Origin: Podospora comata
Lineage: Eukaryota > Ascomycota > Sordariomycetes > Sordariales > Podosporaceae
NCBI GenBank assembly: GCA_017354895.1
Contig: CP071498.1
Location: forward strand, 1,798,001 to 1,862,000
Direction of reading: 5' to 3'
Length of the DNA stretch: 64,000 bases
Shown here piece after piece: positions 1-13,300 of this stretch; the stretch's first letter is position 1; each line of letters opens with the position of its first letter. The translations under genes and the position numbers were made by a program. The notes below the pieces were generated by a model, which made no database searches, had not been told where the DNA came from, and was given only the letters and a program-made list of their open reading frames with translations.

Positions 1-3000
1 AGATCCTTCGCCTATAGGGTATCGGGGAAGGAGGGCGGGATGTATTATGGGGAGCAGGGGATCAGCAACAGGTGATGGGGGAGGTGGATCAGCAGCAGGA
101 GATTGAAGGGGTAGTGGTGGTAGTGGATGGTGATGATGATGGGGTGATGGTGAAAGAGGCAAGAGGGAAGAAGAGAAGGGGGGGTGAGCTGGAGCTTGTG
201 GATATGGGTAGGGAAAGGGAAGCGCCGGCGTTGCGGCTGGGGACAAAACTGGAGGAGAAGGAGCCTGAAGGGGTTGCTAGCCGGCCTGGGCTTGCTGGGC
301 TCGCCAGTAGGGAACTCAAGGGAGAGGCCTGCTTCTTGTGTGAGGAGGATGAGGAGGAGGAGACATGATTGGATCTGGGCTTCTCTTTCCTGCTTGGTGA
401 GGTGCTGGATATGGGGAGTGAAGGGCAGGCTGAGAATAGAAATCAAGGGAAACCAGGGGAAGGAAGGGTGTATCTGCCGTCATCATAGAGTACTCTATAG
501 AATGGGGAGAACAGAACTGAAGAGCAGAGCAGAGCTAAATAACGTCAGGGACCCTCATATGGTGGCCAGGCCAAGAAATTATTGTGGTATCATGATAAGG
601 AAGTGGTTGGCTGATAGATGGATGATAAGCAGCAGCAGTTTCAACGATCGTGTTTGGCCATGAGCTGTTTGCATCATCGCATGTCTGTTCTGTAAGTGCC
701 CGTCAGCCAGTCAGTCGGGTTCGTCACCCAGTTAGAATCTCACATTTGTTTTCGTCTTTGGATCAGGCTGATATCAAACAAAATGACAATGACGACGCGG
801 TTGGTGTGTTGTGTGTGTGTTTCATTGGAGGTTTTTCTTTTCGGCATTGAAGGGTAGCTGTTCCGATGGAATATCCCGCTTGGCTAGGTAGGTGTGTTTG
901 TTGGGCTTTTTATGCAAAATTCAGGCACGGATAGCTGCTTATGCAGGGTGGTTTTCTAACCCTTTTGCACATCACGCTAGATACCAAGACACCGTAGCTA
1001 CGCTTTTCTTCCATTCGTTCTATTCCGTTTTGGTACTTGGTGTTTGGGTTCATGTTGGGGAAAATGAAGGGACTTGCTCCTGATGAAGATTGGAGAGAGA
1101 GAGAGAGAGGGAGGGAGAGAAAAAGTTGGGGTATGACGATACCCAATTGGGTGATAGTTTTGGGGAGAGACAAGTCGAGTGATATGTTGGGTCTGCTCCA
1201 TCTAAAAAATGATGTTTTTTTTTTCTTGTTTGTGAAAGCTACTCTGCCTTGTTGCTGTCAATGTCATCGTCAGTGTGTCTCGTTTGTGTCTTTGCATATA
1301 CATATATGCATGTATCTGTAGGTAGGCAGAGATGCAAGGCAACAAGCAAGTAACCAGCAGCAGCACAGTCACCGTTTTGTCTCTTTTCAGCTGGCTACCC
1401 TTCCCCAAAATGAACAAAAATTGTGGGTTTGGGAGACTGGATTCACTGCTTTGGTAATAGTCTGACAGACTTTTCTGGCAGGCGTAGTATCCTGGGCCGC
1501 CTTTTTTGGGACCGTCATCGTCGAATCTGGCGTGGTGTCTGGCATCTTGTTGAGTACTACTCCAGCCAATGGGACCAGTCCGTTTTCAGGCATCTTCTTC
1601 AGCCTTCCCATTTTTCGATGCAGACCTGGTAAACCAGGTTAGGTCACCTGGTTTTGCAGATACCTTCTGCTTCCCTTGATTCCCTCTGTAAACAGTACGG
1701 GTACAACACAACCCGCTCGGCTGCTGTCGTTTGGGTTCAGGGGATGAGGAAAACGAGCAATTCAGAACAGAGAAAAAAACCTGGAAGTAGTACTAATGCA
1801 GACTGCAATTGGTAGCTTGCCATGGCATGGCATGGCACATGTATGGTATATGCAAAATGCAGCTACTGTCTGCAGCAAGCCAAAGACCGTTGCGACCAAG
1901 ATTTCAGCCATTTCTCACCCACCTATTTCTTTTCGGACCGCAGAGCCTGGGTGGCACCCTTTCGTTTCTGCTTCTGGTTGGAGAGTGGGCCACTGAAAGG
2001 CAGCTTATGTGTATGTAAGCATGCGCCGGCCCTGCGTGTCGGCCTCGTTTTTCGATGTTATCTGTATGTATATCCGCACGTGCATGCTCAGCGTCTAGCC
2101 CAACCTGATGTAGCGAGAGAGTGGTTGTAAACGAAAATTTTCGGCTGGACCTGAGCATGTAGGACCTGAGGCGATGCCTCTGGCGCTGCCCCATCTGAAC
2201 CAGATGTCGAGGCAAGTTGGTGAGGAATATTGTGTCCTTTGGTCTTGCTGTGTTCACCTCAGACTACTAGAGAATATGGAAGCCGAAGCCGCTTTTCCGG
2301 TCCTCATGATGGTCCGGCGGGTGGGAAGTGAGGTTGTGAGACATGCTTCTGGCACGATGTCGACGTTCTGGTCCTGAAATCTCCGAGTAGGAGGTGAGGG
2401 AATTGATGCAAGCCACAGAAACCAGGTGACTTCGACCTCATGTTGTGCGGCCTGAGAATGAGAGTGAAATCTGGGGATGGTGGTGGGCGGTATCGAAGCC
2501 ACAATTCTGGGGTGACCTTGCTGAGCCCGTCTTGCCAACCCTGTCGTCTGGCGGACCGCTGTAGCGGTTATTCCGAGGGCCATCCGGAAGTCTGGCGTGA
2601 GGAGGCCGATGGGAAAGGTGTAACTCACTACATTAGCTGCATATCAAGAGCTGACCCTGTCATGAAGTTGCTCTTGGCGCCCATGTCAAGTTTGACAGAT
2701 GGAGCACGAACTAGCATACCTGTTAGAGGTGTGGCAGCATGCATCAGCCTCGCTTGTAAGATGCGAGATGTCAGTTGTCAGAGGCTGCGGAATGTAGGAA
2801 GAAAAAGCAGGAATATTCCAGCAAGAAGTGTAAAACTCAAACAGAAACGGGAGTAAAATGATGTAGGGGTCAACAGTGGAGATAAGTAGACTTAGGTTTG
2901 ACCACTGGCAGGTTTTGATGGTGCAAGTACACGCGTACGTTGATATGACTCTGTCAGTCCAGGGGCGCACTATGTTTTGATCGGCCAAACAACTTGTTCG

Positions 3001-6000
3001 GCACCGTGTCATGCAAAAAACTGGGCACATGGAAATGCGTAGGGGCAGTGATGTTTAGGTGATACAGGCACGGCATCGGGCAACTAGGACAAGGCCAGGA
3101 CGGGAAAGATAGAAGCTGGTCCTGGAATTTCCAAACTTGTTCTTCCGGCCGGCGACAGGAGCAGATGCGATAGGTTCGTGCTGTGTCCCGGCCGCCTTGT
3201 TGGATGACCTCGGTACGTTTTGTGGTTTTGAAACCGGTGTAGCTTGTAGCTGGTTCCCTGCGAATTCATGTCCGTAACACATCGCATGCGCAGAGACAAC
3301 CTGAGTGGAAGTGTCCGGCTCCGCGGCGATACCAACCCGCCCACCCGTCGTGGTGTCAGGTGCCATGCCGAGCATGCTCGCCCCATGCCATGACTGACCG
3401 CAACTTAGGATTTGATGCCGACCACAGCCGCGGCATGTGTTGCTACGAGCCTCATCGATATCGCCGCGACAGCTCATGGCGATGGTTGATCAATGCGGTG
3501 ACTACACCTCGGCGCCTCAGTTGTGGTTGACCCCTCCATCAGCTCGAAGAAGAGGGTGGGCAGGAAAATAGAACGAAGGCATGGACACGGGATCCGAGAA
3601 AGGAAATCCAGACACCCATCGGTCACTGACGGCTAGAGATGGGATTGGGATAGTGAATGGCATGGCCAAATTAATTCAGAACAGCCGAGTTAATATCGAC
3701 GACTCTGCGCTGTCCACTGAGACGGCCATGAGTGATAATTGCTGCATTCCTGCTCCTTCTCCTTCCTTCTCTGATGGTCTGACCAACACTGGATGAGATC
3801 AGTCGGCTCCTGCAATCTTGATCGGGGAAGGGTGAAGGTGTAAGGTGTCTGTGCGGTGCTATCTCCGGCGTTAAGAGCAGGGTAAAAGTCGACTAGACTC
3901 GTCGAGACTGGCGGTTAATATGACGTGAACCCAACGGCGGTGATGTTTGGTCGTGCTGATTTGCTTCTCGCACGAGTGGATGTTTGTGGGGAAGAGCCGG
4001 TGTGTTAAGCCACATATGGGTTGGCGTGCGCCACCGCTCGAGCTTAAGTCAGAGGGTTAAGCACCCTTGTAGACAGGTCCGATGAGACATCCACCAACCT
4101 TCATTGATGATGCTGCACACCTAGCTGTGTTTGGCATGTGTCACCGACGAAGGATAATTAGCAGTTGACAGGTCCCCTACGCTAGAGAGATCGAGACTCT
4201 CGTCGTCGATGTCGAGGTTGTGGCACCAAATCTATACGAGTGCAACCGCAGAGAATGACCACGTTGGGCCAATATGTTTGATGCCAGGAATAGAGTCATC
4301 GGCTGAGGAGATCGACGACTGGACCTGACTGAATGGGCAAGACACAGGCGCACATGGCCCTCGATCAGGAAAGACGAAAAAGAGGGAAAGAGACAGCAAC
4401 GACAAGCAGCCGACGACGACGCTAGGCTTGCTTTGCCGACATTCCAGGCGGTACTGCACCTCTGATTGGCTGACGAGAATGTGGGGAAATAACGTTGGCT
4501 GCCGAGCTTCGGCGCCTTGGCGGCTGTTTGAACTGCACTTTTGCGAAGCTCACAGAGATCTCGCTCTGCAGTAATCATCAGAGAAAAGAGGGTGTGGTGG
4601 TGAGGCAGGGATCTTGCGAACGGTAAGTCACCGTCAACTACTGCAACACACAAACGGAGACGCGCACGTGGAATTCACCGTCCAAAAGCGCCACAGGGTT
4701 TCACTGGGAGATCGCCTTGAGTTCAGGAGAAACAGGCCGACCACCCGGAAATCGGACAGCTCACCTCGCACTCGCCTTTGCCCTCACTGATGAGCAAGAC
4801 ATTATTCTCTCGCTCGCTCATGCACGACATCTCGGTTGCTTCTCGCCAGCACAGCACAAGATCAAGACAGCAGCATATCACTGCATATCGGATAGGCCGT
4901 TAATTTTGTCTGGTCTTGCTTACAAGCTAAGCCTACAGCTGAAGCTTCGTCATGCTATTCTAGAAGACCACCTTTTGATTCCGCATGAAGAGCACGGTTG
5001 TCGACGCCCAGTTCCTAACCTAACCCGCAACAAGGAAATGTCAAGTCTCAGGTGGTGATGCCCTGAGCTCGAGCTAGTGGTTACACTAACAATCCTCCCG
5101 CACTGACATACCACGCTGTGTTATGGTGTAGTACAAGGGTCGTCGCTTGCTTTTCCGACCCCCTCGTCGATTCCGGCTGCTCGGCCGCGGCACAGCCGGT
5201 AATTAGAGACAGGGCAGGCTGCCCAATGCGACAGCAACTGTTCAAGGACCTCATCAAGCTCAGCTTTTCACTAGGGTCGACCAGAAATGTTGAGATGGGA
5301 TATCTCGATACCCCAAGAGATATCAACACAAGAACCATTGATGAGGTCCTCGTCACAGGCGAAATCGCGGGAGCAAGCGGCTGCAGAGGACAAGGCAGCG
5401 TCCGCGGCTGCGGCGAACTGGCCAAGGGGTCCACAAGAAAGACGGCAACGGCGACGGGAACAAAGAGAAGCGCTAATCGTGGTACCTTGTGTGTATGCTG
5501 GAGGTACAATGTTCCAGCAGGATAACCGCCTTGACATGCCGTACCAGGGTACTTACACAACCAGCCCCATATCCACGCTCACAGTCGAGAGGACCGGCGG
5601 GGCAAGTCATAAACGCATGCTCCGTTCGCCAGCCATCAACGCTCTCAGCCCGTACGACTGGTCAGTCGATAGGACCATGGCCGGTACCGCGCGGTGATGG
5701 AGCTGGGCGATGACGAGAGAGTGGGCTTCTACAGAGCACATGCATATATGCTATGCTGACTGCGTACGGCTCAGTTCTTCCCAACATGGCAACCAACACC
5801 GTCTAGATATTAAGCCTCGCAGGCTCGCAGTCATGTGTCTCGTCCATCAGCTAGGAAATCGCCACAGGCCATCTATTTACCGCTATTTTTTTCTCCTCAG
5901 CTCTCAGAAGCGAACGGCGCCGTCGTCTTCGTGTCGCCGCTGAAGGTGGATTCGCTTTGCTAACAGCACCTTCTAGTTCACACTCACCGCATGCTCAATG

Positions 6001-7624
6001 TTTGGTTCAGGTGCTATCGGGAAGGGTCCTCATAGGCGATGAAATTTGCTACTGTCGCATGCACCGTATTTTCCACCTGGCCGAGGCGGGCCAGACTGCC
6101 AGATTTTTAGAGGCTATCTGCGAGTATCCGAAGCTCATACAACACCACTGGAAGAAGAGCATTATCGTGCGGCTGCTGCTATCCTCCGCTCCGTTTCCTC
6201 TTCCACCAGATCCAGCAGAGCTCAGGGGTTTGGGTTGAGTCGAACCTGTGGAGGACCTCCCCCTCCATTGACCCCTGTCTGCCCTGATCGGAGAAGGAAA
6301 GCGGGCAGATCCCTGGGCATCAACCGTTGCGGGCGGCCGAACGCCAATCAGCTCTTCTGGACTTGGCATATCTCCACCAAACCAACGGCGCCGTTCTTCA
6401 GGGCACAGACTGGCGTCTTAGAAGAGGGGGAGTGTGCCTGGGGCCGACGGCCCCTCTTTCCAACCCTCCCCCAACTTCAAGTTTTTTTTCTCTTGCTACG
6501 GATCATTTTCTCCAAATCCCTAGCTCCTCCTCCTGGTTGACACACGCCCCTAGTTCTTAAGGGGTGCTATTAACAACAGGTCGGTGGATGTTTTGGCCCA
6601 GCCTAGTGACGGCCTTCCCGAGCATACTAGTCCTCTCATCTCGCTCTTGTTATACTAGCTGTCCAGGAACACGGCAGAATCATGCTTCCCGGCGTGGCGA
6701 TATGGGACGAAATCTCCACATCCTGTGACGTTGTACAGTTTCTGCGAGCAATTAGCTAGCTACCTATGTTGCGCTGCTGTTGTTCAACTCTTCAGGCATC
6801 GGCACCAGATGCCACAGGAGACTGTGCCGGACTGGGGGGTGCAACATCATCAGGAAAGACGGCTGCTGTGCCTCGATGGCAAGCCGCTGTACAACGAAAA
6901 AGATGGAAACCCCACGTGCAGCAATAAGCATTCATGGTTGACGTGCAGCAGTACACAGTTACAACTCATGCACCCCGGTCCCAGCGTGAAACGACACCAC
7001 CACAACGAGCAGAGGGATTCGCTGGTATTGGCTCTGAGCTAATGCTCCCCAGACTCTGCCCCAGATTCTTCCCCAGACCGACCTACGGTTTCTCCAACAA
7101 ATCGCCCTCCCCCTTCCGCAGGTATCTCTTCTCGGACTGGCTGGCTGGCGTGACCTCTGTTGGGCATGAGATTAATATGGGCCGTCCAGGTACTGCGGCT
7201 CGGTCATGCCTGATTGGTGGTGGTTCCCAACTTGTGCCTGGCTAAGCAGCCTCGTCCCCCCCTGGCTATCCCGTTGTCCTCATGGCTTGACACGGCATTG
7301 AGCAGCAACGTCGTCCATTTCGACGGGCTCCTTGCTCACTTCCTACCTCTGACGGAGTCCACTCTATCTCAACCTTACTCGGCAAGCTATACCTGGGGCC
7401 CCCATAGCAATGTACAGTACCCCATCGTCCTGCACAAGCGCCCGCTACGCTAGGTAGGGCCTCCCTAGAGCTCTTGGCCCGACTTGACAGGACGTTGCAA
7501 CGTCGAACAAGCTTCTCCACACCACGGGTCCAAGGAAGGCGGCCTCGAAAGCCGGGGCATGGTCCAAATCTCTGCTCTCCCCACAATGTACCATACCTAC
7601 AACTCCAGCTGCATGCCATGGAGA
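1..7624. other. Long gene-free region upstream of the Zn2Cys6 regulator
   Basis: I find no convincing gene in this stretch. The first 450 bases are strongly purine-rich on the plus strand, which makes several overlapping low-complexity frames look open; they could be the pyrimidine-rich leader of a minus-strand gene lying left of the window. A GA microsatellite sits at about 1093-1124, and a CATGG-iterated patch at about 1818-1840. Matches to the CreA carbon-repressor core (CTGGGG) occur at 6438-6443 and 6832-6837. The remaining open frames are short, overlap each other on both strands and resemble no family I know. Confidence 0.5.
1093..1124. repeat. GA-rich microsatellite
   Basis: An imperfect run of GA dinucleotides interrupted by GGG, followed by an A run. 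It is simple-sequence DNA with no coding potential. Confidence 0.8.
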
Positions 7625-7631
7625 TATATAA
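7625..7631 (+). promoter_or_regulatory. TATA box upstream of the Zn2Cys6 regulator gene
   Basis: TATATAA lies about 270 bases before the start codon at 7900. The DNA between is pyrimidine-rich, as is typical of a fungal 5' leader. A CTGGGG match at 7393-7398 lies upstream. If the factor is the cellulase regulator, carbon repression would be expected, but single hexamer matches are weak evidence. Confidence 0.4.
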
Positions 7632-7899
7632 GTCTGCGTCTGCTCCCCATGTTCTCGCCTCTCTTCGTCATTACCCACATCTATCTTTATCCAAGTGGCT
7701 ACCATTGAGCGCTTCTACCCCAGCTCGTGGTTACTTTCCATCTTTGCCATTGCCACTTACCCCAGCTTCTCGCTTGTAACCGGTACCCGGCGGCGTCCCG
7801 GCATCGCCAACCTGTCGTGCTCATAAATACCGTGTGGCCGTCTGGGTTGAGTCTTCCCCAGAACCACCTTTGGCACTTCTCAGCTTTGGACTTTCCAAC

Positions 7900-10330
7900 A
7901 TGGCCCCATCAATCCCAGTTCCCACCCAGGGTGGCATGTTCCACACCTTCCAAGGCGTCACCCCACGGAAGCAGTCAACAGACTCTCAAGATAGCACAAA
8001 GACCAGCTCCACAGGTACAGCCAAGAGGATAACAACACCACATGCTTGTGCCGAGTGCAAGAGACGGAAGATGTAAGTCAGATCAGATCCTCAGACAGGA
8101 GGAACATATCTAACCAGGTGTGCTCAGCCGCTGCGATGGCCAACAACCATGTGGCCAATGCCTCTCCAGCCGGGCTCCCAAGAGATGTTTCTACGACAAG
8201 CACAGACAAAGAGTGATCCCATCACGCAAGACACTCGAAGCTCTATCACAGTCCCTCGAAGAATGCCGGTCGATCCTGAAGCGGTTATACCCAGCACAAG
8301 ATGTGCAGTCTCTTCTGCCTCTCTCCAGACAAGAACTCCTCAGCCTTCTTGACAGGCCAACAATAGATACTTCGGTCGGCGGCTTACCATCACCACCATT
8401 AAACACCAGTCCCATGTCGGACTTGGACTCACCAATGATGCCAAAGACGGAGAACCTGCTCGAGCAGATGCCATCCAGAGACACAGAATGGGACGAGGAG
8501 CGAAGAGGAAGAGACCCGATCCCAGCCGAAGCCGACGACATCAACGCTCTTTCGCTCTCAGTAGACCGCCAAACATCCTATCTCGGTGCCTCCTCCATCA
8601 AGGCCGCCCTCATGGTCATGCTCAAGGTCCAACCCGGCCTCCGAAACTCCCTCGCAGCCCCATTAAACGGAGTCGAGATGTCCCACAACTACCCAGCCAT
8701 CCGCCAAAAGCCCACCGCCCAAAAGGACCCCCAACGCATCCCATGGTCCTGGAAGGGCCAAACACTCATCGACGCCTACTTCAAACGCATCCACGCTTTC
8801 GTTCCAATGCTTGACGAGTCCACCTTCCGCGCTGATTACCTCGAAGGCCAACGAACCGACGCCCCATGGCTCGCTCTGCTCAACATGGTCTTTGCCATGG
8901 GTTCCATCGCGGCTATGAAATCGGACGACTACAACCACATCAACTACTACAACCGCGCCATGGAGCACCTTCCCATGGACGCCTTTGGCTCCTCCCACAT
9001 CGAGACGGTCCAGGCCCTCGCCCTCATCGGAGGCTACTACCTCCACTACATCAACCGGCCCAACATGGCCAACGCCGTCCTCGGCGCCGCCATCCGCATG
9101 GCCTCCGCTTTGGGTCTTCACCGTGAGTCCATCACGGTAGGTCTCCCAGGCAGCGACATCATCGCAGCCGAAACCCGCCGCAGAACCTGGTGGTCCCTCT
9201 TCTGCCTCGACACCTGGGCCACCACCACCATGGGCCGTCCCTCGTTCGGCCGCTGGGGTCCCGCGATCAACATCCGCCCCCCCGAGTTCGGCATCAACGC
9301 CAACCGGGATTCATCCCAGCACGCAGGAATCCTCCCTCTGATCGAAAACATCAAATTCTGCAAGATCGCCACTCAAATCCAAGACATGCTCGCCATCACC
9401 CCCCTTCTCAGGACAGAAGACCGCTGCGCCATGGACGCCCAGCTCGTAAACTGGTACACCTCCCTCCCTTGGCTCTTGCGGACAACCGACCCCTGCGCGG
9501 AACCGCTCTACATGGCCCGCTGCATCATGAAGTGGCGCTACCAAAACTTACGCATGCTCCTCCACCGCCCCGTCCTCCTCTCCCTTGCCTCCTCCGGCCT
9601 CAACCCCCACACCCAAGCCTGCGACGCGGACCTCCAAGCCATTGAGACCTGCCGTGAACTCGCCGCGGCCACCATCGAAGACGTCGGCCGTGAATGGACC
9701 CGCAACCAAATGAGCGGCTGGAACGCAGTCTGGTTCCTCTACCAAGCAGCCATGGTCCCGCTCGTCTCCGTCTTCTGGCAATGGGGCTCCCCCCGCGTGC
9801 CAGAGTGGCTCAAGCAAATCGAGCAAGTCCTCGACCTCCTCGAGGTCATGGAGGAGTGGTCCCTCGCCGCCCGGCGCTCAAGAGAGGTAGTCTGGCGCAT
9901 GTACGAAGCCTCCCGGGCAGTCCAAGCCCAAGGCGCCGCTGCCCGCTCCCAATCCCCCGCCGGCCTCCACATCACCACCACAGCCGACAGCATCGTCGTT
10001 GGCGGCGGAGAAGTTCACATGAGCCCCATTGGTCTCGAGCCAGTCGACGGAATGGGGGGTATGATGGGCCTGCTTGATCAAGGGGGTCTATGGGATCTAG
10101 ACGGGATGTACTGGGGCGGAAACGGCCCTCAGTCCCCAACACACACTGGAAACCCAGACGACAGCGCTGCCGCCGCCGAGTTTGCCGCTTACGCTGCTGC
10201 TCAACAAGCCGCCTCCGCCGCTCATCACCACCACCCCGAGCTGATGCAGCATGTGGACTATGGGATGATGCACCACCACCACGCTGGACATCATCACGTG
10301 GGGATGGAGGGCTTTGGGTATGTTCAGTGA
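7900..10330 (+). CDS. clr-2: Zn2Cys6 transcription factor, CLR-2/ClrB/ManR-like
   Basis: Nuclear transcription factor of 791 aa in two exons (7900-8072 and 8128-10330). The 55-bp intron has a GTAAGT donor and a CTAAC branch site, and splicing restores the zinc cluster HACAECKRRKIRCDG...PCGQC at about residues 47-68. A basic linker and a short coiled-coil-like dimerisation segment follow, then a fungal_trans (Fungal specific transcription factor) domain at about 230-480 with the usual ETRRRTWWSLFCLD block. The tail is rich in Ala and His, with runs of HHHH. The first ATG in good context was chosen as start; it is followed by the MFHTF motif that I associate from memory with CLR-2/ClrB/ManR regulators of cellulose and mannan use. 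The family (Zn2Cys6) is certain; the orthology is a recognition call and needs a database comparison. Confidence 0.62.
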
Positions 10331-13300
10331 GCTAGCTGATTACCTAACAACACCATCTCCCTCCCTCCCCGGCTGTATTACAATCCCACCCGGAACATCG
10401 GCCCCCTTCATATTCCCCAACGCTACCCTACCGTCACACCCAGTGGCGTCTCAAGCAACTCAAAAAAAAAAGTCTGGGGTAACCGGGCAGTCTGGGGTAA
10501 ACAGGGATTATTTTCCCCCTTCTTCACTTCTTCTTCTTCGTCGTCATCATTTTATATGACAATTCTTTTTTTAACACCCCAAAATTTTCACTTTATTTCA
10601 TTACTACTCAAAGCAAATGGAACGGATGGAAACGGATGGAATCGGGGCCGGATATACCACAACTTACTTTTTACTTCTGGAAACGAAATTTGTTTGGGTT
10701 GATTTTTTGCTTTTTTCTCTTGCACATATTTTTTTGTATAAACAATGATGATGAATGAGAGAAAGAGGATGAAGCAGGAAGGTCGGTTGGGGAAAAAGAT
10801 CAGAAAAAACACACACGCACGCAAACCTCCTACAACAAACAAAACAGGAATTGGGAAAGTTGGAAAGGACAGGACGAGGGAGTTCTCAAATTAGGTTTTG
10901 TCTAGGCTTATACCCAATATTCCACTTTTTTACAACACACTTCACCATCATGTCTTTGACTGTTTATTCGCCCTCTTGGGTTTGATGCGATGAAGAAACA
11001 ATAAACATGGGCAAGAACATTGAGTCAAAGGGACACATCGGGCGTTTACTCGGCCCTGTAGAAAATACCCGGAATGACCACTCCCCTATCCCACAACTGA
11101 TTGGACTCTCACCATCATCACTATTACTTCCTTTGCCCCTCCTAGCCATTCATCTTCCCTGTCTCTCACACACACAACTCAGTAATTCGAAGGTTATACC
11201 TAGCTAGCGAATACATTCCTTCCTTCTTCCCCGCATTCTTCTCTCATGCAACCTTGACGTCCACCATCAAAACATATCCCATCATCAAACACACAGACCC
11301 TTCAGCGACTTGGTACAGTATCACTGTGGATATTATGGAAGCGTTCACAAAGGCTTCCAGCCAGGCCTCATCATCCAATAAGAGTCCACCGGTCTTGCAC
11401 CCCGAAGCCGACATTCCAGAAAGCTTTTACACCTTCTTGGCTACCCTTCGTGTCAGTGTCAAAGTCGCAACATCCGATGGCGACGTGACATGGCTTCCTC
11501 AACATACCAGCCATCTTGAGGCAGCATCTTGAAGATCACTACGACCACACACACTGAGAAGACTTCACTTCCGGGAACTACGCTCGTCCATCTCCGGCTC
11601 AGATACCGCTAGATACAATACAACCACCAAGATCATCCGCACTAGGTACTCTCAGCTGTACAGAAGACAACCCGGATGGGCCATATCTGCCGTGTCAGCA
11701 ATGCGACAAGTCAGTTTCCTCTAGTCTTGGGTGCCTGTATGCTGTACATCTCTGGAAGGGGAGAGGAGGATATGAGGGCCGATCCGCCAAGCATTTGGTA
11801 GATGTGGGGAGCATCGTCCTGACAGCTTCACACCACGTGGGAATCCAAAATGCTATCCGGGCAGATTTCGCCTTTTGATGTTAGGCGAAGGGTCAAGAAG
11901 GAGAAAAAGATCGACAACTCCCGCCCGTAGTCAACTCAGCCACTTTCTGGGGAAAGATCGGTCTCTGTGTGTCACCATCATGGTCGCCTCTGGGGACTTT
12001 TGGAAGGTATCCGGAAGGACAAAAGAGGTGATCGCCGGCTGAGCTGGTGGCAGGATCAGCCGTCAAGCCGTCTGCTAGACTCAGGGGGAATGTCCTGCCA
12101 TGCGGTCGGTTGTGTCCCTTGCTGTCTGCATCTGCATCTTCGAGAAAGTTGCTGATGTCGGAGACTGTCGTGCAAAAGTTGGAGTTGGTGGTGGGGCAGA
12201 TCATCGATCGACTTGGAAGAAGCAAAGGTGACTGGGGGTGAAAACGGTTTCCTGAACGGGGCCCCGTCAGGCCAAAAAAACGGTGTTGTCTCATTGGTTG
12301 GCTGAATCTGTCGGGTGTTCGCGTCGAGGATGTTGCTGCAATCTGGAGTGACGGCCCGAAGCGCAGAGGGCCCTGCTGGGTACCTCGGCCTCTCAAGCAG
12401 ACTCCGCCTGTTTGACCCCCTGTGCTCAGGTACCTGAGACGTTGGACATGTCAGCCACGCCTGTTCAACGGTTTTGAGATGTGGGGTAAATGCACCCCAG
12501 GTCTTCTCCAAGCTGGGGAAAAAATGAAATTTGACAGGGTTGGAGGGGGGAAATGCGGGGTTAAGCCATCGTTCCAACATTCTCATGCCTCTGGATCGCG
12601 AAAAACGCAGCGACAACCCACCTGCCTCTTCTAGCCCAGCATTGGTGAGACAGAAGCAATAGGAGACGAGGCGTATAGGGGGGCTAGCTCACCTCGTCAT
12701 CATCATCCTTGTCGAGGTATCGAATCTCGTGTGTGCAACCACTACACACCAACTGTTTCGTTGATGATCGCCCGTGCTTGTTGATACTGTCGGTAGATGG
12801 AAGCAAAATGCGGGGTATCCAACCCATGCCTGGAGATCACAGGTTCTTGGTGTTTTTTTTTGTTTCTCCTCTTTTCTTTTTTTTCATCGGTCCTTTAGGC
12901 CGTCATCAAAGCTTGGCCCTGACGGCATTGTCATCCGCCGACAGGCTCTCCACCCCATTGCCGGCCTCTTGATGCAACAGACCTATTAGGCTTGCAACTG
13001 TCCAACTGCACGCCCGGACCTCATCACACCAGCAGGTCGTCGACAGCACATGCCATCACCGCTTCTTGTTCACCTTCGGATGCGGTGGGGCTGGGAGGCC
13101 GGAGAACGACGGGTCTGGGGGCAGCCACGTCGGTAGTAACAAGTTGTGGTATTCCGTACTTTGAGACCGGGGCCGTCGATGTTCTGCTCCGGGGCCGGCA
13201 TGATTTTGGTTCTGAAGGACCCTTGGTGGTTGTGGCAACTACCATGTATGGTTAATGTTTGGTGCGTGATAAAGTCTCTGTCGTGTTGCGTCGTCTTGTT

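Noticed and set aside
45-446. Overlapping open frames on both strands at the left edge
   Set aside because: The DNA is strongly purine-rich on one strand, so several frames are open by composition. The products are low complexity with no domain.
11893-12616. Two overlapping minus-strand frames of 167 and 186 codons
   Set aside because: No recognisable motif, two frames open at once, and no start context or intron signals that support either.
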